A DNA stretch of 44,802 bases from Bacteroidales bacterium (lineage in GTDB: Bacteria > Bacteroidota > Bacteroidia > Bacteroidales > WCHB1-69), in contig JAFXTS010000018.1 of assembly GCA_017535665.1 (NCBI GenBank), forward strand, positions 1 to 44,802, read 5' to 3'. Of the stretch, positions 6,720 to 13,712 are shown piece after piece (within the stretch, counting starts at the first letter, position 1; each line of letters begins with the position of its first letter). The position numbers and the translations under genes were made by a program. The notes below the pieces were generated by a model. The model was given only the letters and a program-made list of their open reading frames with translations, did no database searches and had not been told where the DNA came from.

Positions 6720-7604
6720 TCAACAATTCAACATCCTTTCCAACACCTCCCCAATATCCCCGTCAATCACAATCGACCTGTCCTTGATCTGGTCCACGGT
6801 GAATGCCTCGCCAAGGTTGATGGTGGCGTAGGTGGCGTTCGGGTTCTGCATTGTCCAACGGATGAAGGGGATTTTGAAGATGACGGGCGTGTTGCCGCCG
6901 CTGCCCAAATCCAGGAACAATATTTTGCCGTTCGGTAGAGACGTGCCATGGCGCGTCTCTACGTTCAAATGCCGCCTGATGAAATCCTCATACCGTTCCG
7001 ACGCCGCGTGCCAGCCCTCGTCCTCCACAAAGGTCTCGTCGGCGCGCAGGTTGACCTTCATCGGACCGCCACAGACGGGACAACGGGGCACCAATTCGGA
7101 TGGAATCTGTAGAGACGTGCCATGGCGCGTCTCTACCTGCACCGCAATCATTTTCCGGATAGTCTCTTCATTGTCGTAGGTCTTTTGGTGACAAGGTTTC
7201 GCGCATTGGAACAGGCCGTAGTCTCCCTGCGTGTAGAACAGCCGTTTTTTGTCAAATCCCGCCTTCTGGAACTGATGATCCACATTGGTGGTGATGACGA
7301 AATAGTCCTTGTCTTTCAGCAGTTTGAGCAGGTTGTCATAGACGGGCTTCGGGGCGGGCACGTAGCGGTTGTAGTAGATATGGCGGCTCCAGTAGGCCCA
7401 CTTCTCCTCCTCGGTGGGAAACGGATAGAAGCCCGCTGAGTACATGTCGGTGAAGCCATATTGGCGGATGAAGTCGGCAAAGTGCTGCTGAAAGCGTTCG
7501 CCGGAATAGGTGAAGCCCGCTGCGGTTGACAGTCCCGCACCCGCACCGACGACCACGGCATCGGCTTCGCACAAAGTTTTCCGTAGTTTTTCTATTTCCG
7601 TCAT
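6720..7604 (-). CDS. SirTM-type (class M) sirtuin, protein ADP-ribosyltransferase family
   Basis: A 294-residue NAD-dependent Sir2-fold enzyme. The NAD-binding start is GAGAGLSTAAGFTYSGERF, followed by MYSAGFYPFPTEEEKWAYWSR and TTNVDHQF. In YTQGDYG, Gln126 stands where deacetylase sirtuins have the catalytic His, a hallmark of class M sirtuins that transfer ADP-ribose. A zinc ribbon is formed by C134/C138 and C175/C178, and GDIGEVL lies near the end. Two copies of the 28-bp palindrome are translated as VETRHGTSL. Residues 157-165 fall between the two cysteine pairs and residues 215-223 fall before the LFLDLGSGGNTP strand. Both sit in loops and preserve the frame, and related proteins as I remember them lack these peptides. 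It is probably co-transcribed with the downstream macrodomain gene. The target protein is not evident in the window. Confidence 0.85.
   Translation of the reverse strand: MTEIEKLRKTLCEADAVVVGAGAGLSTAAGFTYSGERFQQHFADFIRQYGFTDMYSAGFYPFPTEEEKWAYWSRHIYYNRYVPAPKPVYDNLLKLLKDKDYFVITTNVDHQFQKAGFDKKRLFYTQGDYGLFQCAKPCHQKTYDNEETIRKMIAVQVETRHGTSLQIPSELVPRCPVCGGPMKVNLRADETFVEDEGWHAASERYEDFIRRHLNVETRHGTSLPNGKILFLDLGSGGNTPVIFKIPFIRWTMQNPNATYATINLGEAFTVDQIKDRSIVIDGDIGEVLERMLNC
6935..6962. repeat. Coding palindromic element, copy B (in sirtuin gene)
   Basis: Identical in sequence and orientation to copies A and C. It is translated on the minus strand as VETRHGTSL, residues 215-223 of the sirtuin, in a loop after the helix ending IRRHLN. 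Confidence 0.9.
7109..7136. repeat. Coding palindromic element, copy C (in sirtuin gene)
   Basis: Identical to copies A and B. It is translated as VETRHGTSL, residues 157-165, inside the zinc-ribbon insert between the two cysteine pairs of the sirtuin. It lies 146 bp from copy B. Confidence 0.9.
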
Positions 7605-7623
7605 GATTCTTTATTTGTAACTG

Positions 7624-7631
7624 CAAAGATA
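7624..7631 (-). promoter_or_regulatory. -7 box of sirtuin-macrodomain operon
   Basis: TATCTTTG on the minus strand, 20 bp upstream of the sirtuin ATG, matches TAnnTTTG. Confidence 0.55.
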
Positions 7632-7719
7632 CGATATTTACCGAAAAACGGGCGGACTTTTTTGCTGAAGCCCGCCCGTTTTGCATTACGTTGTTGAAGA
7701 TTGTCTCCGCGACGGGATA

Positions 7720-7878
7720 TTATTTAGGGAAGTTGTACTTGCCATTCTGGTGCTTCCACTCGCTCTCGGGGGCGATGGTCTCCATCACATCCCAATGCTC
7801 AGCAATCTTGCCGTTCTCGATGCGGAAGAGGTCGTAATAGGAGGTGGGCTGTCCAGCAAAGGCACCTTCACTGACGGT
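7720..7878 (-). pseudogene. NTF2/SnoaL-like protein, C-terminal remnant
   Basis: The minus frame ending at the TAA 7720-7722 encodes about 52 residues: SEGAFAGQPTSYYDLFRIEN, GKIAEHWDVMETIAP and SEWKHQNGKYNFPK. This matches the end of SnoaL/NTF2-like small proteins, in which the DLFR-EnGKI-EHWD segment forms the last strands of the cone-shaped barrel. A stop at 7879-7881 closes the frame and no start precedes it. The first half, about 80-90 residues, is gone. It fills most of the gap between the sirtuin and the cytidylate kinase-like gene and should be non-functional. Confidence 0.7.
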
Positions 7879-7925
7879 TCATTTCTTGTTGCTTTTTGTT
7901 GCTGCCGCAAACTTGTTTCTAACGG

Positions 7926-8561
7926 CTATTTATTCATATTCATTTTCCGACGGATGTTCTCAGCGAGGAAGGCGGCGATAGCCTCGGGGGAAAAGCTTCC
8001 CACATTGATGGTGATGTCGTAATTGCGTGCGTCGTAACGAGATACACCGGCAAAGTCTTTGGTGAACGCCTCACGGGCTTTGTCCGTCTCGTCAATCTGC
8101 TTGGCGGCGGCTTTCTCATCTATACCGTTACGGAGTGCCACATTTTTGATGCGGATGTCGCGTTTAGCGATAATGAATACCTTTATGGCATCGGGATTGT
8201 CTTTGAAAACATGGAAGGCCGAGCGACCAACGATAATACACGATTCCTGTTGTGCCAGATTGCGCATTATTTCTGCCTCAGCGTAGTAAAGTTCCCGCGA
8301 AGTAACCTTTTTGTCTTCTGGCTGATAGGCTTCGCCAACGGCACTAAACTGGCGGTAGAATTGGCAGAAGTCATCCCAAAGATTCGTCTTTTTCGCTTTA
8401 AGGCGTTCAATTTCATCGTAGTTGAGATTATATTTTTCCGACAGACACTCAAGGATGGCCTTGTCATAGACTTTCAAACCGAGCATCTCGCCCAGACGGT
8501 AGGCCACTTCCCTGCCGCCGCTACCGCTCTCACGGTTGATGGTAATAATAATTTTGCTCAT
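7926..8561 (-). CDS. Cytidylate kinase-like family protein
   Basis: A 211-residue P-loop protein. It opens with IIITINRESGSGGREVAYRLGE, whose ESGSGGRE resembles the phosphate-binding loop of the Cytidylate_kin2 family. Next come VYDKAILECLSEKY, CIIVGRSAFHVFKDNPDAIK with the usual Walker B-like strand, and an arginine-rich lid region (KRDIRIKNVALRNGI). The family is widespread in Bacteroidota and Firmicutes and is annotated as nucleoside-monophosphate kinase-like. Its substrate has not been settled, so CMP kinase activity should not be assumed; a standard cmk is usually separate. It has its own -7 box and no obvious operon partner. Confidence 0.8.
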   Translation of the reverse strand: MSKIIITINRESGSGGREVAYRLGEMLGLKVYDKAILECLSEKYNLNYDEIERLKAKKTNLWDDFCQFYRQFSAVGEAYQPEDKKVTSRELYYAEAEIMRNLAQQESCIIVGRSAFHVFKDNPDAIKVFIIAKRDIRIKNVALRNGIDEKAAAKQIDETDKAREAFTKDFAGVSRYDARNYDITINVGSFSPEAIAAFLAENIRRKMNMNK

Positions 8562-8596
8562 TGTATTGTTTTTATATTTCTATCATTTTCAAGGTG

Positions 8597-8604
8597 CAAA
8601 AGTA
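8597..8604 (-). promoter_or_regulatory. -7 box of cytidylate kinase-like gene
   Basis: TACTTTTG on the minus strand, 35 bp upstream of the start codon at 8561, fits TAnnTTTG. Confidence 0.55.
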
Positions 8605-8686
8605 TAAAAAATTCTATATACAACGAAGTTCAATATTTTTGAAATCTATTGTGTATAGACAATAAAATTACCTCAGAAGATACGCA

Positions 8687-8755
8687 TTATTTTGCAATAT
8701 GATACCCGGCGGCCACAAGCAGGATGCCCAAAAGGATGTTTTTGAGGATAGTCAT
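8687..8755 (-). CDS. Possible 22-residue hydrophobic peptide
   Basis: In the gap between the cytidylate kinase-like gene and the DUF4143 ATPase, a minus-strand frame from ATG 8755 to TAA 8687 encodes 22 residues: a short polar start (MTILKN), then a single membrane-length hydrophobic stretch (ILLGILLVAAG). No clear ribosome-binding site or promoter is visible. It could be a tiny membrane peptide, the head of a degraded membrane-protein gene, or chance. The rest of this gap shows nothing recognisable. Confidence 0.25.
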   Translation of the reverse strand: MTILKNILLGILLVAAGYHIAK

Positions 8756-8798
8756 GAATGGTTTGATTTTCTAATTACAAGGCTAACGGTGGGTAATT

Positions 8799-10187
8799 CT
8801 AATATTCATCGCTTGTACTATTTTCTGCTTTCAACCCCGTCAGGTCGAATTTGTAAACGTGGTCTGCTACTGGCTGTTGCTCCAAGAAAGCAATCATGTA
8901 GATGGGGAGGTAAGCAACTCGCTCTTTCACTTGCACATTTTCGTTGCAGAACACATAGGCCTGCGGGATGTCGTATTCAGGATTATCCATCACGTTGGAA
9001 AGGGCGTTGTGTCGTGCATAGTCCTTGCCGGATTTCACCTCTATCGGAAGCACACGGTTGTCATATTCAAGAACAAAATCCAGTTCGCCTTGCTTCTTGC
9101 TGTTGAAAAAGTACAGGAAATGATCTGGCGCGAAGCCGTGGGCATAGAGTTCCTGAGCCACGAGGTTCTCGAACACAGCTCCGTAGTTTATGTTGGCATC
9201 CTTGCTGAGCAGCCGTGTTTGGATGTTGCCACCGTACATGGCGGCGAGGAGACCGACATCGTTCAAAAACAGTTTGAAAAGGTTGCGCTGCTTGTTCAAT
9301 AGCAGGGGAACGCGAGGTTCTTCGACATTGTAGGTTGGAATGGCTACGCCAGCATCTTTCAGCCACAGGAAGCTATTTTCGTACTTGCTAAAACGGGCTT
9401 TCTCGTTGAGCTCTTTCAGGATGAAACGCTTGTTTTTGGCGTTGAGTTCCGAGGGGATAAGGTCGTAAATTTCCTCTATCTGCAACTTGTGTTCAGCAGC
9501 ATACTGTGTGATGTCTTTCTTGTAGGTGCGGATGATGCCCCGTTGCTCCTCATACACCTTGCGGAGGTTGTTGGTGTCGAGGTATTTCTGAACAACCGCA
9601 GGCATTCCCCCGACGATAAGATAGAGCCGCAGGGCATCCAGCATCCGTTGGTGGACAAAGTCGTCAACGGGACTTCTTTTCTCAAAGCATTCGCGCAGAT
9701 GGTCAACAACCTCGTCACTTACCCCGATGGCCTTGAAAAACTCCAGCAGGTCGAGCGGATACATCTCGATCTCGTCCATATAGCCAACTGGCACGCTGCG
9801 CAGGTCGTTGAGCTCCACCCCAAGCAGGGAACCGCTCATCACGTATTGGTAACTTCCTTCATCTACAAGAAACTTGATGGCGGTGACAATCTCCTTGCAT
9901 CGCTGCACCTCGTCGAAGAATATCAAGGTCTTGCCCGGCACCAGCGGCTTTCGGGTGAGGGCAGACAGGCGCATAAGCAGGTCTTTGGCCCCTTTCTGCG
10001 CATTGAAGAGTTCGATGGCTTCGGGCTGTTCAATAAAATTGATTTCCACGACATTGTCAAAACATTCCTTGCCAATTTGGCGGATGGTAAAGGTCTTTCC
10101 CACCTGGCGGGCACCTGTCACCAGGAGGGCGCGGCGGTCATTAAGGAAGAAGTTGCGTATCTGCTTATCTACTTTGCGTTCAACCAT
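8799..10187 (-). CDS. AAA-type ATPase with DUF4143 C-terminal domain
   Basis: A 462-residue protein. The N-terminal ATPase core has Walker A GARQVGKT near residue 26 and Walker B LIFFDEVQRC near residue 90, followed by a sensor-type region (YVMSGSLLG). The C-terminal DUF4143 half includes LRLYLIVGGMPAVVQKYLD and the nuclease-fold-like block GELDFVLEY...LPIEVKSGK, whose D, E and K spacing resembles PD-(D/E)xK enzymes. The family (COG1373) is very common in Bacteroidota in many copies per genome. Its function is not established; links to DNA processing or defence have been suggested. The gene stands alone with its own promoter and three phased repeats just upstream. Confidence 0.85.
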   Translation of the reverse strand: MVERKVDKQIRNFFLNDRRALLVTGARQVGKTFTIRQIGKECFDNVVEINFIEQPEAIELFNAQKGAKDLLMRLSALTRKPLVPGKTLIFFDEVQRCKEIVTAIKFLVDEGSYQYVMSGSLLGVELNDLRSVPVGYMDEIEMYPLDLLEFFKAIGVSDEVVDHLRECFEKRSPVDDFVHQRMLDALRLYLIVGGMPAVVQKYLDTNNLRKVYEEQRGIIRTYKKDITQYAAEHKLQIEEIYDLIPSELNAKNKRFILKELNEKARFSKYENSFLWLKDAGVAIPTYNVEEPRVPLLLNKQRNLFKLFLNDVGLLAAMYGGNIQTRLLSKDANINYGAVFENLVAQELYAHGFAPDHFLYFFNSKKQGELDFVLEYDNRVLPIEVKSGKDYARHNALSNVMDNPEYDIPQAYVFCNENVQVKERVAYLPIYMIAFLEQQPVADHVYKFDLTGLKAENSTSDEY

Positions 10188-10210
10188 AATCCAATAATTG
10201 TTTTACGCGG

Positions 10211-10218
10211 CAAAAATA
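10211..10218 (-). promoter_or_regulatory. -7 box of DUF4143 ATPase gene
   Basis: TATTTTTG on the minus strand, 23 bp from the ATG at 10187. The first phased repeat begins about 30 bp further upstream. Confidence 0.55.
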
Positions 10219-10247
10219 CACTATTTCTTTTACATGGCAAAATGAAT

Positions 10248-10328
10248 TTACATTTTTCCAACATGATTTTATGTGTAATATTACACTTTTCCAACATAAA
10301 AATTGTCAATATTTTACACTTTTCCAAC
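10248..10328. repeat. Three direct repeats at exact 33-bp period upstream of DUF4143 ATPase
   Basis: TTACATTTTTCCAAC at 10248-10262 is repeated as TTACACTTTTCCAAC at 10281-10295 and 10314-10328. The starts are exactly 33 bp apart, about three helical turns, with unrelated 18-bp intervals. All three lie upstream of the minus-strand promoter at 10211-10218. The arrangement looks like an array of regulator-binding sites on one face of the helix. Confidence 0.75.
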
Positions 10329-10333
10329 TTTTG

Positions 10334-10355
10334 TGTACCAGCTCTGTACCAGCTC
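10334..10355. repeat. Tandem duplication of an 11-bp unit
   Basis: TGTACCAGCTC occurs twice back to back (10334-10344 and 10345-10355) directly after the phased repeats, a short slippage-type duplication in the divergent intergenic region. Confidence 0.7.
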
Positions 10356-10398
10356 TAAAAAGTGGACACGAAAAGAACATGGGTATTGAATATTTCTC

Positions 10399-10406
10399 TA
10401 TTTTTG
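10399..10406 (+). promoter_or_regulatory. -7 box of YD-repeat protein gene
   Basis: TATTTTTG, 20 bp before the first ATG at 10426, matches TAnnTTTG. Confidence 0.55.
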
Positions 10407-10425
10407 CGGTTCGAATTGATATGCA

Positions 10426-11727
10426 ATGAGGTTTATGGAAAAAATATTCATGTTGTGGCTGATCATTGCCACCCTGATTCCAATTGGGGGCGCATTCGCG
10501 CAAAGTGACGGTGGCAAGAGAACCGAATACGTTACCCAAAAACCTTACAAGGAATATGATATTGGGTATGATTTCATTATCTCTCCTTTATACGAATACG
10601 GTCATCTGAACATCTCGTTGAACGGAACGGTCAAGTCGGTAGTGCAAACCGAAATGCCCGTTTCTTTATTGAAAAAGGCCAATTCTTCAGAGAAGGTTTC
10701 TGTCCGCCAGCAAACATGGAAGTTTTCCCCAACGGGGCAATTGTCCCTTTGCCATATCAACAAGACCACCCTAAAGGATATTTTAGACTACGATATCAAC
10801 GATGACAATACTTTGTCTGACGACAATTTTGAGTCAACAGACACAATCGCTTATTACTGCTTTAACTCCCTCGGTCAAATATGGATAGATATCAATGAAA
10901 ACTCTAGTAGCAAAACTTTCGAATATGACAATAACGGAAACTTGACAAAAGTGGCAACCTATTATTGGGACAATGATGTTCTGAGGGAGACGTTAATTAC
11001 GCTAAATGATGATGGGAAGCCTGTGCGAGTGGAAGAAAGAAGAGACGGTGGAAAGAGTGTTGGTGTCATTGACGCCTATTGCTATGATGAGCGAGGCAAT
11101 AGGGTGGCGCACCAGATGAACAATTGCAACGTTGTGCAATGGATGGATTATTATGTGTATGACAGCTTGGACAATGTGATTTTCAAGGGACGCTGCCATG
11201 GTTACCGAGGGAACCATAACAGCTGCGAGTGCAAGAGATTTCAGAAGAATGAAGGGTATGAATATGATGACCAGCACAATATGATCCGCTCATATTCCAT
11301 CGGGGACTGGAAACCCAGCGGATGGGACAATTATTACCAATACGACAGCGAAGGAAGAGAGATCGAGTACAAGCATTATGATGTACGGGGTAAGCAACGC
11401 ACTTTTGAACAACATATTCAAACCACCTACGATTCCGCCGGCAGAATGGTGAGGAGGGAGGCTTTGTTAGGGTTATTTCGGGTCAACGACCCCGTTTTCT
11501 CTTATACAAGAACGGCTGTTTTGGAAGAATGGGCGTATGACGAGTATGGCAATCTGATGGGGCATGCCTTTTATGAAACAAAAGACAAACCATACAAGAT
11601 TATCCGTTACCGATATAGCTACGATCCGCATGGCAATTGGGTGAAACGCGTGCAGTATGAAGGCGCCAGCGATGATTCGATGATACCAACGAAAATTACG
11701 GAGCGAAAGATTGAATATTACGAATAA
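10426..11727 (+). CDS. Secreted protein with YD/RHS-like repeats, function unknown
   Basis: A 433-residue protein with an N-terminal signal peptide (IFMLWLIIATLIPIGGAFAQ). The body is built of loosely repeated beta strands of the YD/RHS kind: FEYDNNGNLTKVATYY, CYDERGNRVAHQ, YEYDDQHNMIRSY, YQYDSEGREIEYK, YDSAGRMVRRE, WAYDEYGNLMGH and YSYDPHGNWVKR. Such repeats form beta sheets on the cell surface or in the periplasm. There is no toxin-like C-terminal domain and no self-cleavage motif, so this is not a classical RHS toxin. A second possible ATG at 10435 would shorten it by three residues. It is flanked by unrelated genes. Confidence 0.75.
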   Translation: MRFMEKIFMLWLIIATLIPIGGAFAQSDGGKRTEYVTQKPYKEYDIGYDFIISPLYEYGHLNISLNGTVKSVVQTEMPVSLLKKANSSEKVSVRQQTWKFSPTGQLSLCHINKTTLKDILDYDINDDNTLSDDNFESTDTIAYYCFNSLGQIWIDINENSSSKTFEYDNNGNLTKVATYYWDNDVLRETLITLNDDGKPVRVEERRDGGKSVGVIDAYCYDERGNRVAHQMNNCNVVQWMDYYVYDSLDNVIFKGRCHGYRGNHNSCECKRFQKNEGYEYDDQHNMIRSYSIGDWKPSGWDNYYQYDSEGREIEYKHYDVRGKQRTFEQHIQTTYDSAGRMVRREALLGLFRVNDPVFSYTRTAVLEEWAYDEYGNLMGHAFYETKDKPYKIIRYRYSYDPHGNWVKRVQYEGASDDSMIPTKITERKIEYYE

Positions 11728-11776
11728 CTGACAACGAAGGCGTTGGGCAAATCAGATAGCTTTCGCGCTGTTTGTA

Positions 11777-11875
11777 CTACAAGTGGGTTTCCCCCGCAAA
11801 CCGTTTCAGCGCCGCTTCGTCCAGTCGCTGCACCGTCCACTCGTCCATCGGGACGGCCCCGATGCTGCGATAGAC
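11777..11875 (-). pseudogene. GNAT acetyltransferase, C-terminal remnant directly after msrA
   Basis: The codon immediately after the msrA stop begins, in the same frame, a 32-residue stretch reading VYRSIGAVPMDEWTVQRL and ending LKRFAGETHL. The (F/Y)YRSIGA-PMDEW pattern is the last strand-helix of GNAT N-acetyltransferases of the diamine-acetyltransferase kind. Nothing else of the gene is present. A deletion appears to have joined msrA to the tail of a neighbouring GNAT gene. It is not expected to make a protein. Confidence 0.7.
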
Positions 11876-12391
11876 TTAGTGCGGTTTCGCCTTCCGCGCG
11901 AACTCGAACAGCGACTGCGGCAGGTGGCAGTAACCAGCGGGATTCTTATCCAAATAGTCCTGATGATACTCCTCCGCCGTATAGAAATTCTCCAAGGGAA
12001 GTTTCTCCACGGCCAAGGGCTGCGGGTAGTTCTCCTGCTCCTCCTGATACACCTTTTCAATGATGGACAAATCCTCAGGGTTTGTATAGTAAATCCCTGT
12101 TCGATAGCGGGTTCCCTCATCGTGGCCTTGCTTGTTCACACTTGTCGGGTCGATGGCCTTGAAGAACATCTGCAACAGAAATGCAAGCCCGACCACCTCG
12201 GGATCGTATTGAACACGAACCGTCTCCACAAACCCCGTCGTGTCGGTATAGACCTCCTGATAGGTCGGTTTTTCCGTATGTCCGTTGGCGAAGCCCACTT
12301 CCGTATCCACCACACCCTCAATCTGTTTGAAATAATGCTCGGTTCCCCAGAAGCAGCCGCCGGCAAGGTAAATATCTTTTGTTTTGGTCAT
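11876..12391 (-). CDS. msrA: Peptide-methionine (S)-S-oxide reductase MsrA
   Basis: A 171-residue MsrA counted from the ATG at 12391, which places the catalytic GGCFWGTEHYF motif close to the N-terminus as usual; an in-frame start at 12424 would add an unconserved leader. Further family signatures are VGFANGHTEKPTYQEV, FFKAIDPTSVNKQGHDEGTRYRTGIYY and YTAEEYHQDYLDKNP. It reduces methionine-S-sulfoxide in proteins and needs a thioredoxin-type donor. No MsrB domain is fused. It lies 45 bp downstream of the CDF transporter on the same strand, so co-transcription is possible. Its stop codon abuts the tail of a deleted GNAT gene, yet the C-terminus ends in a normal position for the family. Confidence 0.93.
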   Translation of the reverse strand: MTKTKDIYLAGGCFWGTEHYFKQIEGVVDTEVGFANGHTEKPTYQEVYTDTTGFVETVRVQYDPEVVGLAFLLQMFFKAIDPTSVNKQGHDEGTRYRTGIYYTNPEDLSIIEKVYQEEQENYPQPLAVEKLPLENFYTAEEYHQDYLDKNPAGYCHLPQSLFEFARKAKPH

Positions 12392-12436
12392 TTTGGTTGA
12401 TTTCTTAAGATTTTGCAATGACAAAACTGCGGAAGA

Positions 12437-13552
12437 TCATTCGCTATAGTTATGGTCCACCACGATCACCACCTGCACGTCGGGCACTAAAGGCTGGAGC
12501 TCGGCAGTGAGCCGGCCGACGAAGGCGGCATCATCGTGGACGGAAAAGTCGGGCACGACATCGACAGAGAGCATGCGCTCTGCCTCGGAATAGTAGAACC
12601 CATGCACCTGCACAATCTCTGGGTGCTCGGTGAGGCGCTTCATAACGGCGCTTTGCAACTCTGCCATGGTGCCGCTGCCAGTGGCTTGGGCATAAATGCC
12701 GACCGTCATGATGATGCCGTGCCGCAGATACATCTGCGTGGAAATTTTGCGCGTAAGTCCGTGAATGTCGTGGGCGTTCATCGTGTCGTCAACACTCACG
12801 TGCAATGAGCCGATTTTCACATCGGGACCGTAGTTGTGAAGGATGAGGTCATACACGCCGTGTACCCCCTCAAACTCAATCACCTCCTGCTTGATCTGGT
12901 GGGTGAGCTCGGCCGAAATGCTGGTGCCCAGCAGCTCGTTGACGGGCGAGGCGAGCATCTCAATGCCGGCCTTGATGATGACTGCGGAAATCAGTACGCC
13001 GAGGTAGCCGTCAATGGAGACGTTCCACAGCAGCATAATGCCTGCCGACACGAGGGTGGCCAAGGTGATAATGGAATCGAACAACGCATCCGAGCCGGAG
13101 GCGATGAGGGCATCGCTCTTCAGCTGCTTGCCCTTGCGTTTCACATACAGTCCCAGCACCAACTTCACCACGATGGCTACCACGATGACCACGAGCGTCA
13201 AAGTGGTGTAACTCGGCTCTGTGGGGTTGAAGATTTTCTTCACCGACTCTATCAGCGAGGTGATGCCCGCCGACAGCACGATGACGGCGATGATGATGGC
13301 ACTGAAATACTCGATTCGTCCGAACCCGAAGGGATGCTTACGGTCGGCGGGACGCTGCGAGAGCTTGGTGCCCACGATGGTGATGACGCTTGACAGGGCG
13401 TCGCTGAGGTTGTTGACGGCGTCCATCACGATAGCTACGCTACTGGCCAGGATGCCGACACCGGCCTTGAAAGCCGCCAAAAGCACGTTGGCGGCGATGC
13501 CGATCCAACTGGTGCGGATGATTTGGGAACTACGGTCTGTCTGATTGCTCAT
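12437..13552 (-). CDS. Cation diffusion facilitator (CDF) family metal transporter
   Basis: A 371-residue inner-membrane transporter. About six membrane segments are visible in the first 210 residues. Metal-site signatures are DAVNNLSDALSS in the second segment and SDALFDSIITL in the fifth; the conserved HPFGFGRIEYFSA lies in the cytoplasmic loop. The C-terminal cytoplasmic domain (HNYGPDVKIGSLHVSVDD, VVIVVDHNYSE) is the dimerising ferredoxin-like module, here extended by extra residues. CDF proteins export divalent cations such as Zn, Mn, Fe or Co by proton antiport; the pattern does not fix the metal. Its -7 box lies about 65 bp upstream, back to back with tcdA. Confidence 0.9.
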   Translation of the reverse strand: MSNQTDRSSQIIRTSWIGIAANVLLAAFKAGVGILASSVAIVMDAVNNLSDALSSVITIVGTKLSQRPADRKHPFGFGRIEYFSAIIIAVIVLSAGITSLIESVKKIFNPTEPSYTTLTLVVIVVAIVVKLVLGLYVKRKGKQLKSDALIASGSDALFDSIITLATLVSAGIMLLWNVSIDGYLGVLISAVIIKAGIEMLASPVNELLGTSISAELTHQIKQEVIEFEGVHGVYDLILHNYGPDVKIGSLHVSVDDTMNAHDIHGLTRKISTQMYLRHGIIMTVGIYAQATGSGTMAELQSAVMKRLTEHPEIVQVHGFYYSEAERMLSVDVVPDFSVHDDAAFVGRLTAELQPLVPDVQVVIVVDHNYSE

Positions 13553-13617
13553 TGGTTTCTGAATAAACTTGTTGTTATTGCTTGCACATTCTTTTTAACC
13601 CGACGAATTTGCGCACG

Positions 13618-13625
13618 CAAAGATA
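13618..13625 (-). promoter_or_regulatory. -7 box of CDF transporter gene
   Basis: TATCTTTG on the minus strand matches TAnnTTTG and faces away from the tcdA promoter 53 bp away. Confidence 0.5.
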
Positions 13626-13677
13626 CACTTTTTCCATTGATTATGCTGTAATAAAATTGCACAAGTAAAAATTGTTG

Positions 13678-13685
13678 TACTTTTG
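13678..13685 (+). promoter_or_regulatory. -7 box of tcdA
   Basis: TACTTTTG, 27 bp before the ATG at 13713. It supports that start over an in-frame TTG at 13683, which overlaps the box. Confidence 0.55.
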
Positions 13686-13712
13686 CACTTTCAATTGCAA
13701 AAGAAAACACCC

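Noticed and set aside
6432..7136. Transposon or insertion-sequence ends
   Set aside because: The elements are 28 bp, have no transposase nearby and show no target-site duplication. A miniature mobile element is possible but not shown.
10248..10328. CRISPR array
   Set aside because: Only three 15-bp repeats with 18-bp intervals, no cas genes and a promoter-upstream position. A set of binding sites fits better.
10426..11727. RHS toxin
   Set aside because: YD-type repeats are present, but there is no RHS core signature, no self-cleavage site, no variable toxin tip and no immunity gene.
11743..12063. A plus-strand 106-residue proline/arginine/serine-rich frame
   Set aside because: It overlaps the msrA and GNAT tail sequence on the opposite strand and has a composition typical of a shadow frame.
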